Shown here: piece after piece, positions 35,266 to 46,800 of the stretch
Numbering within the stretch: position 1 is the stretch's first letter
How the letters are laid out: every line of letters begins with the position of its first letter
Assembly (NCBI GenBank): GCA_900708905.1
Contig: CAADRB010000005.1
Coordinates: forward strand, 2,261,689-2,325,688
Reading direction: 5' to 3'
From: Hymenolepis diminuta
Taxonomy: Eukaryota; Platyhelminthes; Cestoda; Cyclophyllidea; Hymenolepididae
Length of the DNA: 64,000 nucleotides
Translations under genes and position numbers: made by a program
Notes under the pieces: generated by a model
Told to the model about the DNA's origin: nothing
The model's database searches: none
Seen by the model: only the letters and a program-made list of their open reading frames with translations

Positions 35266-37776
35266 TAGTAATTATGAATGATCTGTTCAGCCATTTCATT
35301 TCATTTTTTGCTTCCAAAGGTTGAAAAGTTAAAATGACATTAAATGATATTCAATAACTTACAGTTTTACCATAGTATGACATATTTGACACATTAGTTA
35401 GATTTCGACTTGTAAAATTCCTCTTAAGTTCCTTTCTTTTTCCTAAACGATATAAACTTAACTGAGGGATGCGTTGAAAACTGGCTGGTTCTATTAGGAT
35501 GCATCAATTTCGAAGAATAATACCTTCACTTGAATTTCAGTTGTGACAAATCACTCTTTCAAGTTTGTGATATTTGCGACCATTAAGTTTGTTTGCAGTT
35601 TAAAAATTGAAATTACATAAGAACGACACCTGATACAAAATTGGATGGTGACATCTTTCACATCAGAAAAGGTTCAAAAGACGTTACTTGGTGGTAACCC
35701 AGATATGCAGTCGAAATTATTATTGAATTTCATTTACATAGAAAGCTTACTTTTGAATCTATAGAGCCATTATGATTATGTTCTCCATTTATTCATTGTT
35801 CCAACCTTCAGAGTTGAAAATTAATACTGTACTCATGATCTTAATATCGTAGGATCCAAAACCAAAATAACTTTTTTCAGAAAATTGCACTTTCCAATCG
35901 ACCAATTTATGAATGGTGCAAATGGCAATCAGAATAACTTTAACTGCTGATGAGATTCTTCTTCATACTATGAAGAGGTCTAACAGATTCCGCAGGAATA
36001 AAATGATGACATCTAAAACCTCATTTACTTTAAATATCTCTCTCTCTAGATTTTATTCATATATTGTGTTTATTTGGCAGATTAAAACAAATAAGTAGTC
36101 AACATATTAGGCACATTATAAAAACAAGGCTTAAAAGTAATCTTATTTCAATAAATTAAGTTGTGATGACGAAATACTGTAAGTTAATGTAAACAAACAA
36201 ATGTTCATATGAATTTGGTGATTAATGTGACGCAAATATTTAGATAATAAATTAAATTTCTCATTTTATATCTTCATTCATCATTCTTAAATTTGAATAA
36301 ATAATGGCCGACTTATAATTCGCCAAATGATTCAGAAAAAGGACAACTGGGCCATGGGACTTGATGTGCTGCACTTATTTTCGCCTTCGTCTCCAAAGTC
36401 GGTCCCCGTTTAACTTGACGTGATGTTTCCAAATATTTATCTCCACGTTAGGCTAAGCGAAATATAGAAAATTAATAAGAATTTACTGGGCACCCAAATG
36501 AAGGAGTAAAATATTAAAGTGGCTCAATTATATTATATTGTTTTATATTCTATTTATGTTTATTTGTTATACGTTATTTTATTCTATTTTGTATGCGTCT
36601 GTAGGAGTCAGCACACCACGAAATAGAGCGGTTGATAACCGAGACCTTATTTGTAGTTTAATATTGCTTCCTGAGAATTAAAAAGAGTACAGTCTGAACC
36701 CAACTTTTCGATTTAAAAAATTTTTTCCTTACTGTGACTTTGGTTTAAATTATGGACCGATATCTTTCCTCAACCCGCGAAGAAAAAGGTACTTATTTTG
36801 CCCTTTCGTCAATATTGATAATTACAAAATGCTTCCAAAGTACCTTCAGTTGCAGAGCAGATTGAATGCAAAACTAAAAGTCATTAAGACTTTAGTTTCA
36901 ACGTGCCTGTTAAATAGACACAGCATGAAGCCCAAAATGAGCTCTCAAGTATCCACTTTATTCATATTTTTTATTCACTTTGATGGTCTGTTTGCTGCCA
37001 TAACCGATGAATATTTCAAACTCAGCACAGGAAGAACTCCTACAAATATTGTCAGAAATTTCTACCAAGATGTTGCGGTTTTAGTTTCGAGAAACAATTT
37101 TAATGGTTTGATTTGAAAAATCACATTTGATCTCAATTTAGGAATATTAATGTCGTAAAAATTTTTAATTTATTTATTTATTACTTAGGTCAATATAAAT
37201 ATATCTTTTGTAAAAAAATTAATATAACAAAGAAAATTTTATGTGTTGGTTTGAACTTTAAAAGATTGGCGCCATTTCGTTTCGAATCAACAATAATTCA
37301 AACAATTATTTAAGCCCCAAACATCGTGCTTTTCAGGTAAAACAAAAGTAAAATAAATTAAAGGGAGAAAAAATAGTGGAAAATCCATTTAAAGCACTAA
37401 TTTATATCAGGTTCGTGTTTTAATTTAATCAAAATTTTGCGAAATTGGACGGGTTCATTGTTTTAGAGGAAAGATTTGCAGAGTATCACATCATTTCATT
37501 AAATTGTTAAATTTGGCGAAAAAAGATTGAAAAGATCTCAAATTTTTAACATTTATTCAGAAAGCATCTATGGAAATTGATAAACTTGAACTTAATCTGA
37601 AGAAAGGTAAACATTTTCTGAAGAAATAACATTAAAGTCCCGATTTATTGCTTAGGAAAAAGCGGGAAATTCTTATGATTCTGTAGGGACGATTTTCTGA
37701 ATTTATGAACAGGAAATTTGAAAAACCGAATATATTCTTACTCAAAATATCTGAAGAAATTCTGATTCTGCAAGTT

Positions 37777-38380
37777 GATACATTTCACTATGATCCAGAT
37801 GCAGATCAAACTTTTGCTATTTGGTTTTAAAATGTGAAAGTATTTTCTGAAACGATCTCGCTGATATTCCAAATGAAGAAAAAGACAGACTGTTATTACG
37901 CAGGTTAGTAGCTACTGTAAATGAAAGGTTTAAATGTTTCATCCATCCAGGAACAAGTTCAGGTACACATTTTGACGAAAATGCCTCAATTATCTCCAAT
38001 TTGTTTGGTGAAAGTCGTCTGAATTTCGGAAGCATTTCAAATTCCTTCTCTCACTTAAAAGCATGAAGATGGCTGAATGACCCATGCGTTATATATAAAG
38101 ACTGCTCCTTAACTCTGATTTATCTACCATTTCGCAAGATTATTTCAAGTGTTTACAGTTTTTTGCGTGTCTTCGGGAACTTTGTCCATCTGTTGTCTCT
38201 TGGTGAATCCTCAGGATGATCAAAGAAAGTGATAACTGTTCCAGATTAGGTCCTTCCTCAGTAAACCTGCGGACTGAATGCTGCCTATGTGATCCTTTGC
38301 TCTTAATCCAGTATTGTCCTTATAAATCTCAAAAACGTGATTTGTGCGGCAGATGGGGGCATAAAGAGACAAAGAAGCAA
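37777..38380 (+). pseudogene. Decayed Gypsy-type LTR retrotransposon gag fragment
   Basis: The phrases of a retrotransposon gag polyprotein appear in order but in different frames and with stops. A segment with FHYDPDADQTFAIWF ends in a stop at 37828-37830. A second, shifted by frame, runs 37863-38066 with RLLLRRL, NERFKCFI and a stop at 38064-38066. A third frame contains QDYFKCLQFFACL with a stop at 38204-38206. It continues from 38216 into a degenerate zinc knuckle (CGRWGHK around 38345-38365, first and last Cys of CCHC missing). Gag forms the retroelement's particle; here it cannot be expressed. No protease, reverse transcriptase, integrase or LTR was recognised beside it. The open frame that runs on to 38554 has no recognisable content after the knuckle. 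Confidence 0.65.
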
Positions 38381-38554
38381 CAAACGCAGAGTCTAGAGGG
38401 ATGTCTCTCAGAAGATTGGATCAGTTGTCAGTCGGCTGACATGACCAGTGGCCAGCTTGAAGAATTAATGAAGCAGAGTGAAGATCCGAAGGATTTCCAA
38501 GAATATTTACCAAAACAAGAGGGAAAAAGGGAAGAAGTCAAAGCAGCGCTGTGA

Positions 38555-38940
38555 ATTGAAACCAGAGCTGTTGTCAAGGTGACTGAAAGTTGGGATCTTC
38601 CTAGGAAATCAGTGCTAACTTCAGGATTTCGTTCCAGGTTTACAAATCAAAAGCCTCGAACCAAGAAAAAATAAGATGAAACTTTACTCAAAGGGGGGGC
38701 GAGCTATGAAAGACATGCTGAAATCTGTTCTCGTGAACTTCTGAATGACTGCTCATCCATATCTTGATGAAAAATCAGTAGTGGAGCTACTAATGGGAAG
38801 AAGCGGATTGAAACAGCAACAGACATTCCAAAACGCTTTGAAAAAGACGTAATTCGCTAAGAAGGAATATGGAACTAGGAAGTACTTCAGGCAAACCCGA
38901 GGGAGAAGTTCTAAAAGTAAGGCGCGGTTTAAAAGGGGGC
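38555..38940 (+). pseudogene. Coding-like decayed sequence following the gag relic
   Basis: After the gag-related frame closes, open stretches in shifting frames remain rich in Lys/Arg/Gln and interrupted by stops at about 38690, 38745 and 38850, for example KSVVELLMGRSGLKQQQTF. The base composition is less AT-rich than its surroundings. It may be the degraded C-terminal part of the same gag or a separate processed pseudogene. I do not recognise the source. Confidence 0.25.
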
Positions 38941-39238
38941 AGAGTCAAAATAAAAATAGAAGTATTGAAATTATTTAATATTTTCCTTTGGTGAAATTAG
39001 TACAAAATTATATATTTTCTTTCCATTATTATCGGAAATAATAATTAATCCTAGAATCGTTTATTTGAATTAATATAAATTGCGTTATATTGTAAGTAGT
39101 TCGGATTGACTCATAATAAGTTTTGGTTATAACAATGTGAACTCGTGACCTTCCCTCTTCTTAGTTGGAATATCTTGTAAATCTTACAGAAATCAAACAG
39201 AGAATGGTCTAATCAAATTATTATATATTATATTACCC

Positions 39239-39575
39239 CTCATATGTCAAAGCTGTAAGCTGTTTAATACTATGGAATATTGTTTACCTTCTCAGACCTT
39301 GGGAGACAAAATGAAATAAAGCGGTAAAACTGACCAATCTTGACAAAAACCGGTTTATAAGCATAGAACATAGTAAGCGAGCATTTCTTGCAGTCCAGAA
39401 GACGAATCATAAATCTTGAATTTTGGAACGTGAACTGTCAATTTAGTAAATATTGCATCAATTGAATACAAGATTAAATGAAGTGAGACTCTTTGGTACC
39501 TTGACATCGCTCTCAGTATCTTTTTGATGTCGTCTCCTCCATCATTTATTGAACTTTCCAATAACCGATTTTACT
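39239..39575 (+). repeat. Dispersed repeat family B, copy 4
   Basis: The best preserved copy for comparison. It has TGTCAAAGCTGTAAGCTGTT, AAATGAAATAAAGCGG, GTTTATAAGCATAGAACATA, CTTGAATTTTGGAACGTGAA, TAAATATTGCATCAATTG, AAGTGAGACTCTTTGGTACC, TTGACATCGCTCTCAGTATC and a TCATTTATTGAA end. The minus-strand open frame across it is incidental. Confidence 0.65.
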
Positions 39576-42251
39576 TGCTTCCCACGATAACAAATTGTAA
39601 CTATGTTGCATTACGGTGGGCAATAACAATGTGGTATAAGTTAAAACAAAGCAGAAACTGAACCAAAAAGTTCTTATCATCCGTTAAACAAAGCGTTTCA
39701 TTTAGAAGGGTTAAATAAGCAATTTTTTCTGAACTTCAGGAGATTTCCAAAATTGATGTTTCCTGTTTTATCTCATGGGTGTAGCGGAAGGTGTCGATTT
39801 GTAAAGCCCAATTTCTTTAAAGTTCTTTGACAACTGTCAGTTTCTATTTTGCATCCAGAACCTCAGTGTCCGGCATGAGGATAAACTCCCTTAAGAGGAC
39901 GGTGACTTAAATATGATCAACTTCTCCCATTAGCCAATTGCTTCTTGTATGCCTACCTTAACAGGTGTATTTAACATGACATGGAAAGATTAATTCTATT
40001 CAAGCGGTGTTCGTTGTCAATCTTTCATAAGATTCTCAATAGGCTACAGTGACAACGACACTTAAGAGATAATGACACTAAAAAAACATAATGTGTATAA
40101 ATTTTACAAATGCTTCAAAGCTGAGATGTTTAATACTTAACAAGTTCTTGGTAACGTTTGTTTTATGGAGATGCTCAATGAACTCTTGAGCGTAAAAAGC
40201 AAGTCTTAATGGATGAACAATCCCGAAATTCGCCTACTTTAAAGTGGTGATGAACATAAACCCAAATCGTTTGAGAGTGGCTCAAACTGACATTTAAAAT
40301 TTTTGTCATTATCATCTTAACTTAAAATTTAAGCTCCCTAGAAAATCGGTTTAAATCATCAACAAATTAGGCATCTGCGGGATAGCGGTGATTTTAGCTT
40401 CTTAGATGTTCCACTTATTACGGATTGAAATACGCAAAGGAAAATAATGAAATGAAAATTCTTGTGGTTAAATCAATTTGTTTGAAGGTGAGGGATTTTT
40501 AGTTCCACAAATCTCAGTTGAAATTAATTTTAGCGCTGTTTATTGATAATAGTTTCAAATATTTTGAGTGGAGATTTTACTTTTCTACCTTTTCGAAATA
40601 GAGGAATTTAAATATGTACAGTTTTTACTCTTCATTAAGAACAAACTTTGGAAAGCTGAATTTAACATTCAAATTTTAGCAAATTAGCAATATTTGAAGT
40701 GTCACCTTCATTTTTCCAATGACTACAGAGAATAATTTGACTGGAACTGAAAAATGCTGCATTATTTCTGTAAAAGAATAAAATTTTTGATCATATAATA
40801 AGGTCCACACTACATAAACCAAAAAGCAGTAAATTTTAGTCTTATACTGAAAATGTCCGACATTTTTTTCCCGTATAAGAACCCTTTTTTGATTATAATA
40901 TCCCATCATCTTTTCTTTCAAGAGTATTTAGTCTGAAACCGATAGTGATTGATGATGTCGAATATTGGAAGCCAAAAAATGGCTGAACGACTTTTTCTGA
41001 GACTTGTGAGGGGTCGCCAGACTATCACCAAATTTGTTTTGCTGATATTGCTTCTACAAGTAGCCTGTGCTATCATAGATACCTTCCTCACTCCCTCCCT
41101 CATAACGAGAAGAAAGAATGATTAGGGAAAAGCTGGTCCATTTGATAAATGACCACCGAGGCTCGAATTGCAAACGCTCCAACTACACTACTTAATCTCT
41201 GTCAGACTACAAAAGTCTACCAATTTCCACAGCCATAGTAAGGGAAACGTTAGTTTCCATGTGGTAGATGAAATCAGATTAAAGAGAAATGCACCTAATT
41301 AGGAAGACTCCCCAAGGAATTACTTTTACATTAACTTTCCGACCTCTTAAAGGTTTCACTTTGTGTGGTCTTTTTCTTCCGACTTTTATTAATCTGGCAT
41401 TCATTCAGACTGTTTGAAGATGTTTGCAGGAGGTAAAAGAGTTGGTTTATGAAAGAAATCTCCTAAGTTAGAAACCTGAAACCCTCGAAAGGAGACGATG
41501 CATGAAACCGGGATAATACTAAGGAGCACCATTAATCATAGTTGAAATTGAGCGATTTTTTCAGAGTATTGGTAGGAAGATCCTGCTGATTATGCAATCT
41601 TGATGGCAGAATATTTTATTAAAATTAATAAAGTAATAATTCGTTTAATTATATACGTAACTAACAAATCAGATTTTAAAGATGAGAGAATATTGTTTAT
41701 TATAAAGAAGCAAAAAATATTGATATCATAAATTACGATGGATTTCAAAATGTATTTTGAATTAATATATTTTTTTTGGTAGTGATTTAGTTGAAGGCGA
41801 ATCTTTACAAACGAGGATGCAGATTTAGAATTAAACTAACAAAATTTTGGGAAAAATTCATTTTAAAAGAGTCAAAAAACATTTGAAATCCACACACGCG
41901 TTTATTTAGGCGGAATGCTTATCAATAAATTAAAACACGCATTTCATGAATTTGACTTTTAATTAGGTCTCTAAATTTTTATTCGCATTACTTTACACAT
42001 ATTGTTTACCGATTCATTTAAACGACCCCATCTTGACAACAGAGGCAGGTAAATAATATCGGTTTGCCCCAAGAGATCTCTTGCATTTTACCTTAGAAAA
42101 AGAGGGCATTTTCTACCTCGCTTAGACCTCACAAAACACAGGGTTTGCAATGAATGAATTTGCATTCGATTACCTACATCAATCATTAGCAAGCATCGAG
42201 TCACTCGGAATACTCTCGCCTGAAAATTCGCTACTATCTGGGTGAATATAC

Positions 42252-42327
42252 CTCTCTCTCTCTCTCTCTAGCTTTTGCGGCTTCTCTACTTCAGACACTT
42301 TCATCCTAAAAAGAGTGAGAGAGAGGG
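42252..42327. repeat. (CT)9 tract with facing GA tract
   Basis: A (CT)9 run at 42252-42269 is followed 43 bp later by GAGTGAGAGAGAGGG at 42313-42327, which is largely complementary to it. The pair could fold back as a hairpin. The first tract is a simple microsatellite. Confidence 0.7.
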
Positions 42328-43295
42328 ATAGAGCGAGGGAAAAAAGACATCTGGGCATGGATTATCGCTGTGTCTCCAGCAGTGCCGTGTTTCCATCGCT
42401 GCCGCTTAGTCTCTTTATTTCTGATACATGAAAGAGATATACATGACTTATTCATCGATTGTAACGATTGGCAAAGTGGTGAATAAGAGGGCAATTTCGC
42501 GATCTTTGATGTTATTTTCCCCTACTATCCGGAATGGACTGAAGGATTGCAGAATTTCCTTAGCTTGTTAAGTGAATTTGAAATATGGTTAGTTTTATTT
42601 AAGATAAATCTGACAATTTCATTTACCAGCTCTCGGCAATATATGGAACTATAGGAAATGAGACGTTATTTAGATCAACAAACTGGTCAAAAAACCCTGG
42701 ATTTTTACTCAGGAATGATTTACATAAATTAAGTAAGATTCCACTGATGTCCTTTTCTTCTCTTTACTCCCTCTCTTTAATCTTTATAGGGAGTCTAGAT
42801 TTTTTCCAACGACGAAGTATTGTACAAATTGTTCTCTAACAAAAATAGTAATTATACTCCGAAATCGCTATTGATTTTTCATTTTCTATTCCTGATGCTT
42901 TATTGATTTGTGCGTGCTCCTTTAATCCATTGTTAAAATCAATAATTTTTTAAAATTCTATTTATTACTATTTGAACTTATGCTAGTAATTTAAAATGTT
43001 ATTAACGTGGTTTGCATAAGTAAATTAAAATTTTCAATTATGATAATGTTAATGTTAATACAGATTATTTAAAGAAGTTAATTTTGACAGAGACATTTCA
43101 AATAAGATATTAAAACAAAGGTAGGGTTAGATTATTAAATTTTTATTTATTATGTTATGCTCTTTTAAAATAAAAACTGTGCATATGTAATATAAATTAA
43201 TTATGACAATAATGTAAAAATTATCGGAGATATACCACCTTTTAATGCATTAGAGTTTAAAAATGTGTTTTAGTGAACGTTTCATATTAACTTAC

Positions 43296-43519
43296 ATGCT
43301 GTAAAGCCAGCTCTGTACGGGGACATTTCTCTCATCATTTCGGTTTAGAGCTTTGACAGATGATAGTTCCGTGAATAGAAGTAGAGCACCGATGAGTAGG
43401 GGAAGGGAAAAGATTGAATTCTGTCGCTGCCGACAAAGACTCCTTGAATGAATTTTGAAGATTCTTTGTCCCACCATTTGCCGACTAAATAACCTCCAAA
43501 AACGACACGTCTGAGTCAT
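43296..43519 (-). CDS. Orphan first coding exon with signal peptide
   Basis: An open frame from ATG at 43519 (a second ATG 14 codons on is equally possible) encodes about 74 residues: a basic stretch, a strongly hydrophobic core (FSLPLLIGALLLFTELSS) and a likely signal-peptidase site after SVKA, then the polar start of a mature chain, LNRNDERNVPVQSWLYS. It ends at a near-perfect donor, AT|GTAAGT, in phase 2. This is the classic shape of the first coding exon of a secreted or membrane protein. The upstream 350 bp are GC-richer and hold a CCAAT box. No partner exon was identified; it should lie at lower coordinates on the minus strand. Splicing far downstream to Wnt4 is possible in phase but has no good acceptor. 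Confidence 0.5.
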
Positions 43520-43860
43520 TATGGGGTAAATAGTTGTTTGTCTGTTTACGGTGATGTCTTTGACTCGAGAGAATAAGAATTATTCTTCTTTCGTTCTTTC
43601 TTATTCAAGTTACACGCTTTGTCTAACGTTATACGATGAAAGCATAGTGATCGGGACTGCTGTGATGCACGCACTAGCACACACGCACATTCCAACTCGC
43701 TCACGATTGGCCGCTCGAGCGCTTTTTCCTGCGCAAACCGCATTGTGAACCAGTAAGGGGACGAGAAACCTGTTCTTATCATAAATGACTTGAACACTTG
43801 GATTTTGAATGCGCATACTACGTTTGTTTAGTGTTATTTTCCAAACTGATAGCTCTGTCA
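43520..43860 (-). promoter_or_regulatory. Promoter-like region of the orphan exon
   Basis: GC- and CpG-richer than the surroundings (GCCGCTCGAGCGC, GTGCGTGTGTGC on the minus strand), with CCAAT on the minus strand at 43706-43710, about 190 bp before the start codon. It lies immediately upstream of a signal-peptide exon, as a promoter should. Overlapping short open frames on both strands are explained by the local composition. Confidence 0.35.
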
Positions 43861-43869
43861 AAAAAATTA

Positions 43870-46800
43870 ATGAATAATCTAAAACGGACTATTTATAACG
43901 GTGAAATAGAACTATGGTGAATGTATGGGCAGATTTACTGTCAAAAAGTGCCTTGATTAACATTATACAGGAAAAGAAACGGAGAGCCTTTTAATGATTA
44001 ATGATTTTCGTGCCGTGATTAGCAAGATCACTTTGTACTGACCACTTAAATATTCTCTATTTCCTCATTATTCTATATTTAAGAGTATTTACCGTATTAT
44101 TAGGCTAAAAATAAAATTTAAAGAGGACTGTATACTTCATGTGCAGCGGTACCGAGAAAAGTACATTTAAATTACATTTATAGAGACTAAATGAAGACGA
44201 GTTGAAAATCATTTTAAGGCAATCAGTAATTATCAAGGTGTGGATGAATTTTTCGACCGAGAGTCATAAAAGCAGGACACTAATAATTGCAATTTTTAAT
44301 TTTATGAAAAATAATTTGAAATAACCGGAAAGGATTTAATAGATAGTCGGTTCACCTTTTGAAGATCCAGATATGAGACAAAATTATTGAACATAATTTT
44401 ACTTTATTCTACCCGTCAGCCATCCAGAGTTGGATATACGAACCCTTAATTTATTCGAGGTCCAGGCATCTGTTCTTTAAAGTACATTTTATTGAAATAG
44501 CCCAAAATGTTCGAGACCTATTTTGCTAATTGAAACACTGACTTAAGACTGATGACTCCGAACTTGGAGCATCGCGTCGCTCCAAATGATTGAGATGTCG
44601 GTAGGTATGCCAGTTTCTTCAGAACAGCCAAGGGGAAGCACAAATTAGAGGTAGGATAATCCTCTGAAGTAAACCCCAGGTTCATTCTGAGGGGGAATGA
44701 AGAGAAGCTGAGTTAGTCAGACTCTACATTTTAAGGAAATAGTACGTAAATGTTTTGTAACCTTAAGATAAGTTCATGGCATTAGGCTAACTAAACCTAG
44801 TGGAACTCACTAGCGTTAATAAAAGATCGAGACCTGATACATCATTCTTCACGCATCGATTATTGAATCATCAACGGGATCGGAAAAATCATTAACTCGA
44901 ATATGTTTGCAGGAGTTCCAGGGAGATTTTACTTTGACGTATATTCATTTGTCAACGTATGAAACATTATATTTAAATTTTGCTTGATTTGATCGCAAAC
45001 CTGACAATTTAGTAAAGAATGATCTATAAATGGCAACACATTATTAAAATTATAGATCTTTAGACATTTCAAAACGAAAACAAATAAACCTTATTCATTA
45101 ATACAGTTTCTAAAATCAAGTTTATGAACTCGAAGGGAAACATTTCCATAAATGGCAATCTCTCCATTTTAATCAAAATTACTAATTAAACCAAGTCAGG
45201 CAAAAGCGGTTAATCCGTTTCTTCTCACCCGACCAATAGAACGACATCATTTTTCAGACCGGATTATCAAACTCGAGTAGAAAGGATGACTAAAATAAAT
45301 TTGAAGTATTTTATTTTTTAGATAACAAACGAGCTAACACAAAACCATACCGGAATAACCAAAGTTCAGTTGGAATTGGTTATACTTTCTCAGGAATTTC
45401 ACTTTTTCTTTGCTTCCTACTATCCTTACATGACAGTTAGTAGGTGGGGGTTTTGTTTTGTCTGAAACTTCAAAAGGTGTCTTCCTCACTATCTTCTGCA
45501 TCAAATTTGACTAAAACAAAGTTAACCGAGTGTTAGTCTTCGAAGTGTTTTCTCCCTTTTGTATTCAAAAGTTCTGCTTTAGACAAACGAAATACTGGAT
45601 TATTTATTGTGCAAGAAATGAGGATGAAGGGTCCTTTTGGACGAAATTCTTTGCGAGAATAAACGAATATGTGTATATGATCACCTCTGTTATCAGTGAC
45701 ATGAAAATTATCGGAATATGATCAATTTCTACCGTTAAAAGGTTCTCAGTTTCAGGCCATTTTATCTACCTAACCTCTTAAATTATTGACATGAATTACT
45801 TGAGCATTCCGTTAAATGTATTATTAAGGTTTGTATGCTTATGAGAAAAATTAATTCATCAAAATTTATCATTTTAAAATGATACTGTTTGAACTTACAG
45901 ACGATAGGCATTTGAGTAATCGATTTATATGAAAAAATATCACGAAAATTGTTTGTCCCTACCTGTTCCGATATGTAACAGCACGTAACTCATCGATTTT
46001 GATGGGAGTGTGACACCTGCAGTTGGAAATTCGAGATATTAAACATACTCAATGTCATTACCAATCGCAATGAGGATTTCGTCGTGTGACTGGCCCGGAT
46101 GTACATGGTCATTCGTGGGGATTCTTTCTATCTCCACTTTTGTCAGTATCAGTATGGAGCATTATTAATAAATGCTGAATACCTCATACTATTCGAAAGA
46201 GCGAATGTTTAGCTAAGACTGCTAGAGAGTGGTTTGGGGAAAGGACAAGGAGGTTTAGGATATCTACTTTTCTTCTCAGCTAGGAATAGTAGGTGTTGTT
46301 ACAAAGACCTTTTGGAAAGATTCGAATCCAGTTTGATGTAAATGTTGAGATTGACCTTCTATATCAAATTTTATAACCTTGTTAGAACTTTTCATCCACC
46401 GTCACTTTCTTTGTCTGTTATCAAAATCGTCTTCTTTTAATTGTAGATTTGGGTGGGTCGCTAGGATCACTACATATAGCATTCACAATAGTGCCATTTT
46501 GATAAATCCAAATACGTTTTGAATAAGGTAAAAATTTTCAGTCCTTTTAGGGGAGATTTATTCTCTAAGAGACACTTGAATAAGCTTTGTAGTGTTATTT
46601 AGCTCCATTTTGGAGTTCATATTCACCGTTTCGAATTCCTCCTCGACATGGTCATATTCAAGTACGGTCACTAAAAGCTGAAGGTGCAAAACAGAACAAA
46701 GAACAGGTACATCTATGTATTGAGATCCAAAATGTGATAGACATCAAACAAAATGTAAAGAAGCCTGTAAACTAATTTAAATGGTGATACTTCATGATGT

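Larger units (their letters stand above)
26481..43290. other. Gene-poor region upstream of Wnt4
   Basis: About 17 kb with no recognised complete gene. It holds a TGTCA-motif cluster (27733-27893), a tRNA-like SINE fragment (27235-27300), family B copies near 31.8, 33.1, 35.1 and 39.3 kb, a possible Cys-containing minus-strand exon at 34.6-34.8 kb, a decayed gag relic (37777-38380) and a CT/GA inverted pair near 42.3 kb. If the orphan exon at 43.3 kb belongs to a minus-strand gene, its remaining exons should lie here. Confidence 0.5.

Noticed and set aside
36829..37116. 95-codon plus-strand open frame upstream of the gag relic
   Set aside because: No similarity to gag or other families was recognised and no splice signals support it.
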